Position numbers and translations under genes: made by a program
Assembly (NCBI RefSeq): GCF_030052815.1
Contig: NC_079510.1
Span: 25,046,823-25,110,822 of the forward strand
DNA length: 64,000 nt
Origin: Hevea brasiliensis
Taxonomy: Eukaryota; Streptophyta; Magnoliopsida; Malpighiales; Euphorbiaceae
Direction: 5' to 3'
Shown: positions 44,378-57,439 of the stretch, piece after piece
Numbering within the stretch: the stretch's first letter is position 1
Layout: every line of letters begins with the position of its first letter
The notes under the pieces: model-generated
The model's database searches: none
The model's input: only the letters and a program-made list of their open reading frames with translations
Told to the model about the DNA's origin: nothing

Positions 44378-47300
44378 TGTAACACCCCTAAGTTCGGTAG
44401 TGCATTCTACTGCTCCGGTGACCAGTGCTGTCCGGACAGCTAGGATGCCTAGAACCGTACTTCGATATGAGTGAGGAGACATAAAATAATGAAATACAAG
44501 AAAATAAAGTACAAAAAAAACAAAGGAAAAATGATATCAAAGAAATGTAACCAAGTTAAGCGAGCCGATAACCCTAGCGATGGTTGATCGCACCGGGAAG
44601 CCACGGCGTGGACCGTTGACTAGTCCTGGACTGCGAGGAACCCTGGAAAACATTTTTAGGACTTAAATAAACCCTTGTTGAAGAATAAATACCATTAGAA
44701 ATATCAAAGAAAAATTAAATAATTAGTACAAAGAAAAGTGAGAAATCGAAAACAGACAAAACCCGGTGTTACCGAAAAATCGGGAATGCAACCCGAACAG
44801 GGGCATTATGGTCATTTGACATCCCAAAGTGTCTTTTGACCTAAATGTCCATTAAAAATAAATAGTATTACACTTAGAAAATAAAATGAAAAATTAATTT
44901 GGTGGTACCTAAAGTAAATAGCTAAAATCATGGGTTAAATGTGGAATAAGTGGGAATTTAACATATCATATAATTATTTGGAGTTAGTGGACCACTAATG
45001 GATTAATTAAACACTAAATGGGGGCTGATGTAAGTCCACTAACCAGCTGAACTTCATCTTCCTCAAGGTCCTCTAAATGTTGCCGAATTGAAGGAGAAAA
45101 AAATCCTCCATGGCCATTTTTCAATCAAGCTCCATGCACTCCTCCATTTCAACTCCAATCACCTAGGGTTCTTCATTAAAGTTTGTCTACTCATCACAAG
45201 GAAGAGTTTGATACCAAATTTGAGAAGTTTAAGCAAGGTTTAACAAGCTCCAACCATAAGGTAAGTTAGTGTTTTTGAAGATAGCTTTGTTAAGTTTTGT
45301 GTGCATGTTATGGGTGTTGGGTTTGTGAAGAAATTTTTTGAGTTTGAAGAGTTATTGTTGTGTTCATTTTGGACAGCCATGGAGTCATGTATTTGATGAA
45401 ATAATTGTGCATATATTTGATGAGAAATGATGTTGATCATGATGATTTAATAACCTAGTGAATTACTTCATATTTATATGGTGATTTTTGGCACTTGGAT
45501 GAGAATTGATGAATTGTAGGGCAATGTGGTGTTGAAGAAGGTTTTCGGCAGCTTGGGGACACTTGAATAAATGTATGTATTGATGGAAGTGTTGGCAGAA
45601 TGTTGACATAGAAGAATTGATGAATGTGTATGTAAATTAGTAGTGGAAATTATATGTAATGATTAGGTGTATTTATGTACATATATTGCTAAATTTGGAC
45701 TTTGTGGTTTAGGGTTGTATTTGATGTATTGAGAATATTTGTATTCTGTCCAAATTGACCATAGTAAGAAGTGATAAATGAATATGGAATGGTATAAAAT
45801 CAGAATTAGGTATGGGGATTTAAAGTAGAGCAAGTTAAATGTGTGTTTGAATTGGGGTTTGAAAGACATATAGAGGACAGTGTGCAAATAGACCTATAAC
45901 TTTAAATGTGTAACCTCAATTGGTATGAGACCAATTGGAGGTGAAACTAGGCACAAAATGTGCCAACTTTCATTGAGAAAACATACCAAAATTCTGCTTG
46001 CAAGGTGACCTAAGAAAATGACCAATTCGGATTAGGTGCAATTAGGACCTGAAAAATGACCAATTGGGCAGCAGTGAATGTTTAGGCCATAACTCACTCA
46101 AAACAGGTCCAATTGACCTGAAATTTTAACCATGAATAGTTAAGACCCATACCTACAAGTCTTATGAAGACACCAAAGCCCAGAAATGACCATAAGCAAG
46201 TCAAAAATCTTGCACAGCTTCGGGTCCAAAAACTGGCCGAACCAAAGTTGACCAAATTGACCAAAAAAATGACCTAATTTGATGCCATTTGACCAGCAAT
46301 AGTGTAATGACCATAACTTGGTCTACTTAACTCGGATTGACCTAAAATTTTGCACTGCGGTCCATAAGACATAGATCTACAAGTTTGTAGTTTTGACCGA
46401 AACCCGAAAACCGAGGGAACTAGGCCGTCCGGCTATGTCAAACTAGTATCCCGGAATCCAGCAAGTTGCATTAAAATACACTAAACAAGGAAACGAGTTT
46501 GGCAAAACGTACCAAACCTAAAACCCTATCGAATATGACATATTAATAACACTAAGACCTAATTTACCTAGAACACGTCGAGGGTCGGTATATTAGGTGA
46601 TTAAGCAATTAATAGCTTGCAGTGAATTACTTATCGAACATTATCGTTAGAGACAAATTAATTTAGCACTGAAACACTTCAAATTGTGTTTCTCAGTTAA
46701 CAAGGACTCAGCAAAAGGGAAAGAAATACTGAGTCAAGACCAGGAGACAAATATCAGAGGTTTGTGCACAACAACTGTTTCTTTTGAATTGTTTTCAATT
46801 GAAATAAATATTGACTATTTATATATTATTGTTTCAAATTGTGGAAATGTGTTTGATAGACACTTATTGATTGAAAAATATTGTGAATGGTTTGAAACTG
46901 TGAAAAATTATCTGAATGACATTGATGGATACTTATTGATTTAAAAGCATTGGAAATGGTTTGAAACCACAGCTATCATGTATATTGATTGTATTCCTCA
47001 TTAGCTTGTCTAGTGGGACGAATTGAATTCCCTCTCTGGCTGAAGTGTTGAGGTGTGTGCCTGTTGAGGACGAATTGGATGAGTACTCATATTTTTGCTA
47101 GCTAGCCATGTTATTCCTCATTAGTCATCGACTTTTGAGACGAATTGAATACCTCATTAGCCATCGGCTTTTGGGACGAATTGAACTATGGATCATGATT
47201 AAGCTGTGTGTGATTTATTGATGTTTATTGTGAGATTGTGAAATGGATTTAAACTCTCATTGACATATACTGTCTTTTGAATTCAAACATGATCTGACTT

Positions 47301-48085
47301 ATGGAAATCTATTGTGATATTGAGAAATGGAGTTTAAATTCTTATTGACCTTTATTGTCTTGAATTTGACTATGGTTTTAAGTATCCACTATTTATATGA
47401 TTTACGAATTGTGATTTAAATTTTTATTTGGTTAATGTTGTGCACCACTGAGACATTGTCTCAGCGATAGCTTTTTATTGCTGTCGCAGTAGAGAGACAG
47501 ACAGGGCAGCAGACTAGGCTGCATATACATCCAGCGAGGGATTACCTGGTATAATGAGTATACCAATATTTTGCATTTTGTACTGTAATGTATGACACTG
47601 TATGTACATTTTGTTTTTGGTTTTGAGCAGTTGTAAATTCAAATTGTACCTTGAAGTTGTAAAATAATTATGAACTGTTTTGACTTGTAAAAGCTGTATT
47701 ATATTTCCTTATCTCAGACTTTGAAAAATTTCTATGGAATTGAGTTGATAAATTGTTGTGTTGAGAAATGTATTGGAGTTGAGATTTGGAACATTATTGA
47801 AGTGCTTTTTACAGGTTTTCTGAAGAACTGTTTTGTCCAAAATACAGATGGCACTCTGCCAAAATTTTTACAGAAATTCCAAATAAACCAAACGAGTTAG
47901 TTCTATCACTTCAATTCAAAAAGGTTTTTAATACCTGTAAATAGTGCTCACCACTGTAAAAGAAGTAAGAAAAGTTTTTAAAATCTCTTGTAGTGTATTT
48001 AATGGGTTATCAGTAGACGGAGTTGGTAATTCATTAGGTATACTACGGGATCATGTTATGCCTTACGGAGGGGTAGGGTGTGACA
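44378..48085 (+). repeat. Tekay-like 5' LTR
   Basis: 3708 bp, TGTAACACCCC to GGGTGTGACA. Differences from the 3' LTR are mostly transitions plus small indels clustered near 46965-47080 and 47490-47560. Short ORFs inside (45240-45440, 45663-45887, 46684-46944) have no recognisable domain and are not called. Confidence 0.95.
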
Positions 48086-48093
48086 TGTTTTGG

Positions 48094-48105
48094 TGGTATT
48101 AGAGC
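48094..48105 (+). promoter_or_regulatory. Primer-binding site, initiator Met-tRNA type
   Basis: TGGTATTAGAGC starts nine bases after the LTR end and differs from TGGTATCAGAGC at one base, a C-to-T change that still allows a G-U pair. Confidence 0.8.
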
Positions 48106-48275
48106 AAAGTTTTTAAATTCCATTTTCACCTGTTATTTGAATATTCTTTCTTCATAGTACAACTGCTCAATATCATTGTTTGATACATATAGTACATTAC
48201 ATTATGAATATGCACTAACGGGAGGAAATCTCCTTGTGTTATTTGTTTAGGAGATCTAGAATCCTCGCATTGAAT

Positions 48276-49409
48276 ATGGAAGAGGGTGATCGCTCGATCG
48301 ATCTATTGAGGCCGAGGTGCAAGGGGATGCCCTGTGCCTACATAATGTCGGTGGTTAGAAGACCAGCCTGCTGCATCTGCAGATTTCTGCTCGCTTAAGC
48401 AGCGGATGGTCGCAATGTTCCAACAAATGGCTGGTAATATGCCTACTCAAGTCCCAATAAAGACACCAGTGGTACAACCACAGTCTCCTACAAGGCAGTA
48501 TGATAAATTGATGAAATATGGGGCTACAGAGTTCAAGGGGACAGTAGATCCTCTAGAAGCTGAACAGTGGTTAGAGAGGATGGATAGAGTATTCAAGAAA
48601 CTGCATTGCACAGAGGAGCTCAGATTCGAATACTCAGTATCTTTGCTACAGGGGGATGCTTATGACTGGTGGAAAACCATTCCCCACGATGCAGTAGAAC
48701 TGCGATCTTGACACTGAATGACTTTCTCAGGGAATTCAGACAGAAATATGTCCCTGACACTTATGTAGACCAGAAGCTACAAGAATTCCTAAGTCTGAAA
48801 CAAGGGGGCAAATCAGTGGCTGAGTATGAAAGAGAATTTTTCCGCCTTAGCCATTATGCAATGAGTCTACTCTCTACCAGCAGGGAGAGATGTAAGAGGT
48901 TTAAAACTGGCTTGAAGCCCAGTATCAGAGTACAAGTGATCGGCTTCAAACACACTAACTTCTCTGAACTTATTTCTCAAGCTCTAAAGTTGGAAAGAAT
49001 TGAATTTGAGACTGCTCCTGAGAAGAAGAGGTCAGAGAAGACAGAGAAAGAGGGAAAATCAGTAGAACAGAGTTCCAGTGGTCATACTAGAAAGAGGAAG
49101 AACTATGGGGGACATGGCAGAGGTGGCAAGAAGTCGGGTAGGGGAAGATATTCAGGACAGAAGCCTCCCCTATATGGACAGCAGAGTACCAGAGGTTCCT
49201 ACCCTCCCCACCAATGTGAAACATGTGGAAGAAATCATGGTGGGATCTACTACAAGGCTATTGGAGCCTGTTATAACTGTGGAGGCACAGGACACTTTGC
49301 CAAGGACTGCACCAGTAGTCGCAGAGTTGGACCACCTCCTACTACTGCGAAGGTCGATTCGAGCCTGTCACGAAGCTCACAACCACCTAGCGAGGTAGAG
49401 GCGGGGTAG
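48276..49409 (+). pseudogene. Tekay-like gag
   Basis: A start codon at 48276 (MEEGDRSI) soon loses frame. 48406-48711 gives YGATEFKGTVDPLEAEQWLE and LLQGDAYDWWKTI, the retrotransposon gag core. A one-base shift near 48700 moves it to 48669-49409 (FLREFRQKYVPDTYVDQKLQ, FFRLSHYAMSLLSTSRERCK). A basic Gly/Arg-rich segment precedes the CCHC knuckle CYNCGGTGHFAKDC. Apart from the first 130 bp and the shift, the frame is clean. Confidence 0.9.
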
Positions 49410-49499
49410 AGGTAACCCAAAGAGCAGCCAAGGCACAATAAAACATTGAGCAAGATAGTGCTCGATCGAGTCTATGCCATGAGACAGAGAGAAGAGCGA

Positions 49500-50850
49500 G
49501 AGACATCGATGTTGTGGCTGGTACCTTCTCAACTTTTAACCAAAATGTGTTTGTGTTATTTGATCCGGCTCTACCCATTCTTATGTGAGTGCTAGCATCA
49601 TTGATTGCATTCTTTGTTCCATGTACAAAAATGGACTTTGAGGTGCTAGTAACAAGTCCACTAGGACAGGAGGTCAGGGTTAATAGAATGTATAGAGATT
49701 GTCCTTTGGTGATCCAAGGACACACTTTCCTGTCTGATTTCATTGAAATGCCCTTTAGAGATAATGATATCATCTTGGGCATGGATTGGTTAGCTAGACA
49801 TCATGCCATGATTGATTTGTAAGGGTCAAGGCGATCACTTTTGGTCTCCTCGGTATAGTGATGTGGTAATACATGGGGAGAGGCTATTGCCATCAAATCT
49901 CATTTCGGCTACACTAGCTAGAAAAATGATCAGAAAGGGATGTGAAGCATACTTGGCACATGTGGCAGACACCCAAGTGGAGAGCCAGCATTGAAAGACA
50001 TCCCTACAGTACATGACTTTCGGATGTGTTTCTGATGAATTACTGGATTACCTCGGAAGAGAAGTGCGATTTGAAATTAATGTTATGCACAGTGTGGATC
50101 CAATCTCCATAACGCCATACGAGAATGGCACCAGTGAGTTGAAGGAGTTGAAGATACGATTGCAAGAACTACTTGAAAAGGGCTTCATCCGCCTAGTGTG
50201 TCACCTTGGGGAGCACGGTGTTGTTTGTTAAGAAGAAGGATGGTACTCTCCGCTTATGCATTGACTACTGGCGGTTGAATAAGGTGACAATAAAGAACGA
50301 TATCCATTGCCTCGCATTGATGATCTGTTTGATCAATTGAAGAGTGCACTGTATTCTCCAAAATTGATTTGCGATCCGTTACTATCGGTTGAAGGTGCAA
50401 GAGCGAGTATTCCAAAAGCGCTTTGAACTTCGGTATGGCCACTATGAGTTTCTAGTAATGCCATTCGGGTTGACAAATGCTCCACCGCTTTTATGGATCG
50501 ATGAACACTATCTTGGACCATATCTTGATCAATTTGTGGTGGTGTTTATTGATGACATTTTGATATACTCGAGGAATGCGAGAAGAGCATGACGGACATC
50601 TGCGGATTATGCTGCGGACCTTAAGGGAGAAAGCAACTATACGCTAAATTGTCGAAGTGTGAATTTTGGTGAAAGAAATCTCCTTTTTGGGACATGTTGT
50701 GTCGGTGAAGGGATCAAGGTAGATTCGGCCAAGGTAGAAGCTATCCTTAATTGGAAGCGCCAGAATATCACGAAGTTCACGATTTTAGGTTTAGCTGGAT
50801 ATTACCGTCGGTTTGTGAAGGGTTTTCTATGTTATCTTCTCCATGACTAA
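49500..50850 (+). pseudogene. Tekay-like protease and RT, heavily broken
   Basis: The protease active-site region near 49560-49600 is frame-shifted: the Asp codon and the STHS part lie in different frames. 49589-49822 keeps the C-terminal half (IILGMDWLARHHAMIDL). RT pieces are 50013-50231 (LKELKIRLQELLEKGFIR), the [20 protein letters not shown] region near 50230-50290, and 50389-50592 ([31 protein letters not shown] with FIDD as the catalytic box). Small indels and substitutions are dense here compared with the neighbouring gag and RNase H. Confidence 0.85.
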
Positions 50851-50937
50851 ATTGCTTGGAAAGATGTAAAATTTGGTGGGCGGACAAATGTCGTGAGTTT
50901 TGATGAGTTGAAGAGGTGCTTAATCAAGCTCAGTTCT

Positions 50938-52862
50938 CACTTTACCTACTCCGGGTAAAGAATACACAGTTTATAGTGATGCTTCTCACAATGGGTTAGG
51001 CTGTGTACTGATGCAAGATCGGAATGTCATTGCTTATGCATCACGCCAGCTGAAACCGCATGAGAGGAACTACCCAACACATGATCTGGAATTAGCAGCT
51101 ATTATTTTTGCTCTGAAGATCTGGAGACACTATTTATATGGGGAGAAATGCTACATTTACACAGATCACAAGAGCTTGAAGTCCTTAGGCACCCAGAAGG
51201 AATTGAATTTGAGGCAGAGGAGATGGTTAGAACTCATTAAAGACTATGATTACTTAATAGACTATCAGCCAGGGAAAGCAAATGTGGTGGCTGACGCCTT
51301 AAGTCGCAAGACTATGGCAAGTCTCAGAGTTTCTCCTTTGTCCATGGTATATGAATTGAAAGCACAGCATGCCAGTTTAGAGATTGATGATGAGGGACAG
51401 ACAGTAGTTGCATGGCATGTACAGCCAGTGTTGATTGATCAGATCAGAATGGCTGCTCAGAGTGATGAAAAGTATCAGAAGTTACTGAAAGAAGTCCAAC
51501 AGGGCAAGAAACCTGAATTCTCTATGAGAGATGATGGTTTATTGCTACATCAGGGTAGAATGTGCGTTCCTAGTGATGTGGAATTGAGACAAGTTATTAT
51601 GAAGGAGGCACATGAGTCTCCATTTGCTATGCACCCTGGTGGAACTAAAATGTACAGAGGGCTGAAGGAACATTACTGGTGGATGGGTATGAAGAGAGAC
51701 ATAGCTGAATTTGTTTCCAAATGCCTAACTTGTCAGCAAGTAAAGGCAGAACATCAAGTTTCAGCTGGTTTGTTACATCCTTTGTCAGTACCAGAGTGGA
51801 AATGGGAATGAATAACTATGGATTTTGTTACAGGACTTCCAAGGACACAGAGTAGTCATGATGCAGTATGGGTTATAGTTGACAGATTGACCAAGTCTGC
51901 TCACTTTTTGTCAGTTCGGATGGATTATAGCCTGGAGAGATTGGCCAGATTGTATATATATGAGATTGTAAAACTGCATGGAGTGCCAGTATCAATTGTG
52001 TCTGACAGAGACCCTAGGTTCACTTCTAGATTCTGGGGTAGTCTTCAGAGAGCCCTAGGAACTAGATTGAACTTCAAAGACAAAGATTCCACCCACGCAT
52101 GGATGGCCACCCGAGAGGGTTATTCAGATATTGGAGGATATGCTACGGGCTTGTGTGATTGAGTTTGAAGGTAGTTGGGATACACACTTGCCTTTGATTG
52201 AGTTTGCTTATAACAACAGCTACCAATCAAGCATAGGGATGCCTCCATATGAAGCTTTGTATGGCAGGAAGTCCAGAACTCCTTTATGTTGGGATGAAGT
52301 AGGTGAAAGGAAGATGATTGGGCCAGAAATTGTTCAGCAAACAAAGGAAAAGATCAGAGTGATCAGAGATAGACTCAAAGCTGCATCGGACCGTCAAAAG
52401 TCCTATGTTGATATGAAAAGAAGAGATATTGAGTATGCAGTGGGTGATAAGGTATTCCTCAAAGTTTCTCCTTGGAAGAGGATTATGAGATTTGGCAGAA
52501 AGGGGAAACTGAGTCCTCGTTTCATCGGACCATATGAAGTTCTGGAAAGAGTGGGTCCTTTGGCATACCGGTTGGCATTACCTCCAGAGCTAGCAAGGAT
52601 ACATAGTGTCTTCCATGTGTCCATGTTAAGGAGGTACAGATCAAACCCATCTCATGTACTATCAGTTGAAGAGATTGAAGTAAATCCAGACCTCTCATAT
52701 GAGGAAGAACCCATAAAAATTCTGGCTTATGAGGTGAAGCAGCTGAGGAATAAACAGATACACCTGGTTAAAGTGCTGTGGAACCATCATTCAGGCCAGG
52801 AAGCTACTTGGGAACGTGAAGAGGATATGAGGAGACAGCACCCACAGCTGTTCAGAGACTAA
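50938..52862 (+). pseudogene. Tekay-like RNase H, integrase, chromodomain
   Basis: RNase H begins near 50938 ([16 protein letters not shown]) and continues in the 266-codon frame 51011-51811 ([34 protein letters not shown]). The integrase zinc finger follows ([23 protein letters not shown]). A single stop at 51809-51811 interrupts before the core ([28 protein letters not shown]). A shift near 52080 leads to 52131-52862, the integrase C-terminal part (AVGDKVFLKVSPWKRIMRFG) and chromodomain (VKVLWNHHSGQEATWERE). The stop is at 52860. The chromodomain is thought to steer integration to heterochromatin. Confidence 0.92.
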
Positions 52863-52894
52863 CGCCAGGTAAAATTTCGAGACGAAATTTATTT

Positions 52895-52908
52895 AAGGGG
52901 GGAAGAAT
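52895..52908 (+). promoter_or_regulatory. Tekay-like polypurine tract
   Basis: AAGGGGGGAAGAAT directly precedes the 3' LTR start TGTAACACC. Confidence 0.9.
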
Positions 52909-55900
52909 TGTAACACCCCTAAGTTTGGTAGTGCATTCTACTGCTCCGGTGACCAGTGCTGTCCGGACAGCTAGGATGCCTAGAACCGTACTTCGATATG
53001 AGTGAGGAGACATAAAATAATGAAATACAAGAAAAGAAAGTACAAAAAAAACAAAGGAAAAATGATAGCAAAGAAATGTAACCAAGTTAAGCGAGCTGAT
53101 AACCCTAGCGATGGGTGACCGCACCGGGAAGCCACGGCGTGGACCGTTGACTAGCCCTGGACTGCGGGGAACCCTGGAAAACATTTTTAGGACTTAAATA
53201 GACCCTTGTTGAAGAATAAATACCATTAGAAATATCAAAGAAAAATTAAATAATTAGTACAAAGAAAAGTGAGAAATCGAAAACAGACAAAACCCGGTGT
53301 TACCGAAAAATCGGGAATGCAACCTGAACAGGGGCATTATGGTCATTTGACATCCCGAAGTGTCTTTTGACCTAAATGTCCATTAAAAATAAATAGTATT
53401 ACACTTAGAAAATAAAATGAAAAATTAATTTGGTGGTACCTAAAGTAAATAGCTAAAATCATGGGTTAAATGTGGAATAAGTGGGAATTTAACATATCAT
53501 ATAATTATTTGGAGTTAGTGGACCACTAATGGATTAATTAAACACTAAATGGGGGCTGATGTAAGTCCACTAACCAGCTGAACTTCATCTTCCTCAAGGT
53601 CCTCTAAATGTTGCTGAATTGAAGGAGAAAAAAATCCTCCATGGCCATTTTTCAATCAAGCTCCATGCACTCCTCCATTTCAACTCCAATCACCTAGGGT
53701 TCTTCATTAAAGTTTGTCTACTCATCACAAGGAAGAGTTTGATACCAAATTTGAGAAGTTTAAGCAAGGTTTAACAAGCTCCAACCATAAGGTAAGTTAG
53801 TGTTTTTGAAGATAGCTTTGTTAAGTTTTGTGTGCATGTTATGGGTGTTGGGTTTGTGAAGAAATTTTTTGAGTTTGAAGAGTTATTGTTGTGTTCATTT
53901 TGGACAGCCATGGAGTCATGTATTTGATGAAATAATTGTGCATATATTTGATGAGAAATGATGTTGATCATGATGATTTAATAACCTAGTGAATTACTTC
54001 ATATTTATATGGTGATTTTTGGCACTTGGATGAGAATTGATGAATTGTAGGGCAATGTGGTGTTGAAGAAGGTTTTCGGCAGCTTGGGGACACTTGAATA
54101 AATGTATGTATTGATGGAAGTGTTGACAGAATGTTGACATAGAAGAATTGATGAATGTGTATGTAAATTAGTAGTGGAAATTATATGTAATGATTAGGTG
54201 TATTTATGTACATATATTGCTAAATTTGGACTTTGTGGTTTAGGGTTGTATTTGATGTATTGAGAATATTTGTATTCTGTCCAAATTGACCATAGTAAGA
54301 AGTGATAAATGAATATGGAATGGTATAAAATCAGAATTAGGTATGGGGATTTAAAGTAGAGCAAGTTAAATGTGTGTTTGAATTGGGGTTTGAAAGACAT
54401 ATAGAGGACAGTGTGCAAATAGACCTATAACTTTAAATGTGTAACCTCAATTGGTATGAGACCAATTGGAGGTGAAACTAGGCACAAAATGTGCCAACTT
54501 TCATTGAGAAAACATACCAAAATTCTGCTTGCAAGGTGACCTAAGAAAATGACCAATTCGGATTAGGTGCAATTAGGACCTGAAAAATGACCAATTGGGC
54601 AGCAGTGAATGTTTAGGCCATAACTCACTCAAAACAGGTCCAATTGACCTGAAATTTTAACCATGAATAGTTAAGACCCATACCTACAAGTCTTATGAAG
54701 ACACCAAAGCCCAGAAATGACCATAAGCAAGTCAAAAATCTTGCACAGCTTCGGGTCCAAAAACTGGCCGAACCAAAGTTGACCAAATTGACCAAAAAAA
54801 TGACCTAATTTGATGCCATTTGACCAGCAATAGTGTAATGACCATAACTTGGTCTACTTAACTCGGATTGACCTAAAATTTTGCACCGCGGTCCATAAGA
54901 CATAGATCTACAAGTTTGTAGTTTTGATCGAAACCCGAAAACCAAGGGAACTAGGCCGTCCGGCTAGGTCAAACTAGTATCCCAGAATCTAGCAAGTTGC
55001 ATTAAAATACACTAAACAAGGAAACGAGTTTGGCAAAACGTACCAAACCTAAAACCCTATCGAATATGACATATTAATAACACTAAGACCTAATTTACCT
55101 AGAACACGTCGAGGGTCGGTATATTAGGTGATTAAGCAATTAATAGCTTGCAGTGAATTACTTATCGAACATTATCGTTAGAGACAAATTAATTTAGCAC
55201 TGAAACACTTCAAATTGTGTTTCTCAGTTAACAAGGACTCAGCAAAAGGGAAAGAAATACTGAGTCAAGACCAGGAGACAAATATCAGAGGTTTGTGCAC
55301 AACAACTGTTTCTTTTGAATTGTTTTCAATTGAAATAAATATTGACTATTTATATATTATTGTTTCAAATTGTGGAAATGTGTTTGATAGACACTTATTG
55401 ATTGAAAAATATTGTGAATGGTTTGAAACTGTGAAAAATTATCTGAATGACATTGATGGATACTTATTGATTTAAAAGCATTGAAATGGTTTGAAACCAC
55501 GCTATCATGTATATTGATTGTATTCCTCATTAGCTTGTCTAGTGGGACGAATTGAATTCCCTCTCTGGTGAAGTGTTGAGGTGTGTGCCTGATTGACGAA
55601 TTGGATGAGTACTCATATTTTTGCTAGCTAGCCATGTTATTCCTCATTAGTCATCGACTTTTGAGACGAATTGAATACCTCATTAGCCATCGGCTTTTGG
55701 GACGAATTGAACTATGGATCATGATTAAGCTGTGTGTGATTTATTGATGTTTATTGTGAGATTGTGAAATGGATTTAAACTCTCATTGACATATACTGTC
55801 TTTTGAATTCAAACATGATCTGACTTATGGAAATCTATTGTGATATTGAGAAATGGAGTTTAAATTCTTATTGACCTTTATTGTCTTGAATTTGACTATG

Positions 55901-56610
55901 GTTTTAAGTATCCACTATTTATATGATTTACGAATTGTGATTTAAATTCTTATTTGGTTAATGTTGTGCACCACTGAGACATTGTCTCAGCGATAGCTTT
56001 TTATTGCTGTCGCAGGTAGAGAGACAGACAGGGCAGCAGACTAGGCTGCATATACATCCAAATGAGGATTACAGTATAATGAGTATACCAATATTTTGCA
56101 TTTTGTACTGTAATGTATGACACTGTATGTACATTTTGTTTTTGGTTTTGAGCAGTTGTAAATTCAAATTGTACCTTGAAGTTGTAAAATAATTATGAAC
56201 TGTTTTGACTTGTAAAAGCTGTATTATATTTCCTTATCTCAGACTTTGAAAAATTTCTATGGAATTGAGTTGATAAATTGTTGTGTTGAGAAATGTATTG
56301 GAGTTGAGATTTGGAACATTATTGAAGTGCTTTTTACAGGTTTTCTGAAGAACTGTTTTGTCCAAAATACAGATGGCACTCTGCCAAAATTTTTACAGAA
56401 ATTCCAAATAAACCAAACGAGTTAGTTCTATCACTTCAATTCAAAAAGGTTTTTAATACCTGTAAATAGTGCTCACCACTGTAAAAGAAGTAAGAAAAGT
56501 TTTTAAAATCCCTTGTAGTGTATTTAATGGGTTATCAGTAGACGGAGTTGGTAATTCATTAGGTATACTACGGGATCATGTTATGCCTTACAGAGGGGTA
56601 GGGTGTGACA
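52909..56610 (+). repeat. Tekay-like 3' LTR
   Basis: 3702 bp, TGTAACACCCC to GGGTGTGACA, followed by cccag. It is nearly identical to 44378-48085. Confidence 0.95.
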
Positions 56611-56626
56611 CCCAGTGGAGTCGCCA
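56611..56626 (-). promoter_or_regulatory. Ogre-like primer-binding site, tRNA-Arg, split
   Basis: Minus strand TGGCGACTCCACTGGG starts three bases after the 5' LTR. With the two next bases, now displaced to 44371-44372 by the Tekay-like insertion, 18 nt match the 3' end of a plant tRNA-Arg (from memory). Because the duplication copied cccag, 16 bases remain next to the LTR. Confidence 0.88.
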
Positions 56627-57041
56627 AGCTGTCGCAAGGGGTTTTGCTGTCGCCTGGACGAACACTCACCGAAGTGGGAAAAGTGAGGAGTCGCCACTTT
56701 AATTTTGAGGGAAATTAAAGAATACCATTTGTGAAAGTAAGTTAAAATAAAACCACTTTAAAAACAGAGATTCTAGGTTCGGGGTGCATGAACGGGTGGG
56801 GAAGGTGTTAGGCACCCCACCTCGTCCCTCAACGAGGGTAAGCAGATTTAACTTCACGTTCTTCATAGTTAGGAGGGTTCGAACGGAAATGTTAATCCTT
56901 TTGACCGAAAGGAATGTTTTTTTTTTCACTAATCCGGATTGCCCAGATACATAAGTAAATGAGACGACCTTAGTGAGTTGCTGTTGCGTATTAATTTTAT
57001 TTCAGGGGGAATCATCTTACGTATTTGTTAAATTTTAATTT

Positions 57042-57439
57042 GGGAATCGGATAAGAACTCTCCTCCGATCTCCTTTAAATATTTACTAAAATTTTTAAGC
57101 TTGAGAATCGGATAAGAACTCTCCTCCGATCTCTATCTAAATATTTGATAAAATTTTTAAGTTTGAGAATCGGATAAGAACTCTCCTCTGATCTCTTTTT
57201 AAATATTTATTAAAATTTTAAGCTTGAGAATCGGATAAGAACTCTCCTCTGATCTCCTTTAAATATTTGAATCTCCTTTAAATATTTGATAAAATTTTTA
57301 AGTTTGAGAATCGGATAAGAACTCTCCTCCGATCCCCTTTTAAATATTTGATAAATTTTTTAAGTTTGAGAATCGGATAAGAACTCTCCTCCATCTCCTT
57401 TATTTTAATAGGGATCGGATAAGGACTTTTCCAATCTCT
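57042..57439 (-). repeat. LTR minisatellite, about 60 bp x 6
   Basis: Six units with the core ATCGGATAAGAACTCTCCTC and a partial one. One unit (near 57260) carries an internal duplication of TCTCCTTTAAATATTTGA. The other LTR has five units. Confidence 0.9.

Larger units (their letters stand above)
44378..56610 (+). mobile_element. Tekay/Del-like chromovirus, near-identical LTRs
   Basis: 12,233 bp with TG...CA termini, 3708- and 3702-bp LTRs, Met-tRNA-type primer site, gag-pol in one orientation, integrase after RNase H, C-terminal chromodomain and PPT. The lineage is judged from the chromodomain and long LTRs and is not tested by phylogeny. By eye the LTRs differ at roughly 25-35 positions, under 1%, so the insertion is recent. 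Yet gag-pol is broken in places. Confidence 0.93.

Noticed and set aside
45240..46944. Short ORFs within the Tekay-like LTR (also at 53771-55475)
   Set aside because: They are identical in both LTRs because the LTRs are, not because of selection. They are short and AT-rich, with no domain.
56469..56702. 77-codon plus-strand ORF
   Set aside because: It spans the junction of the Tekay-like LTR and the Ogre-like LTR and cannot be a real gene.
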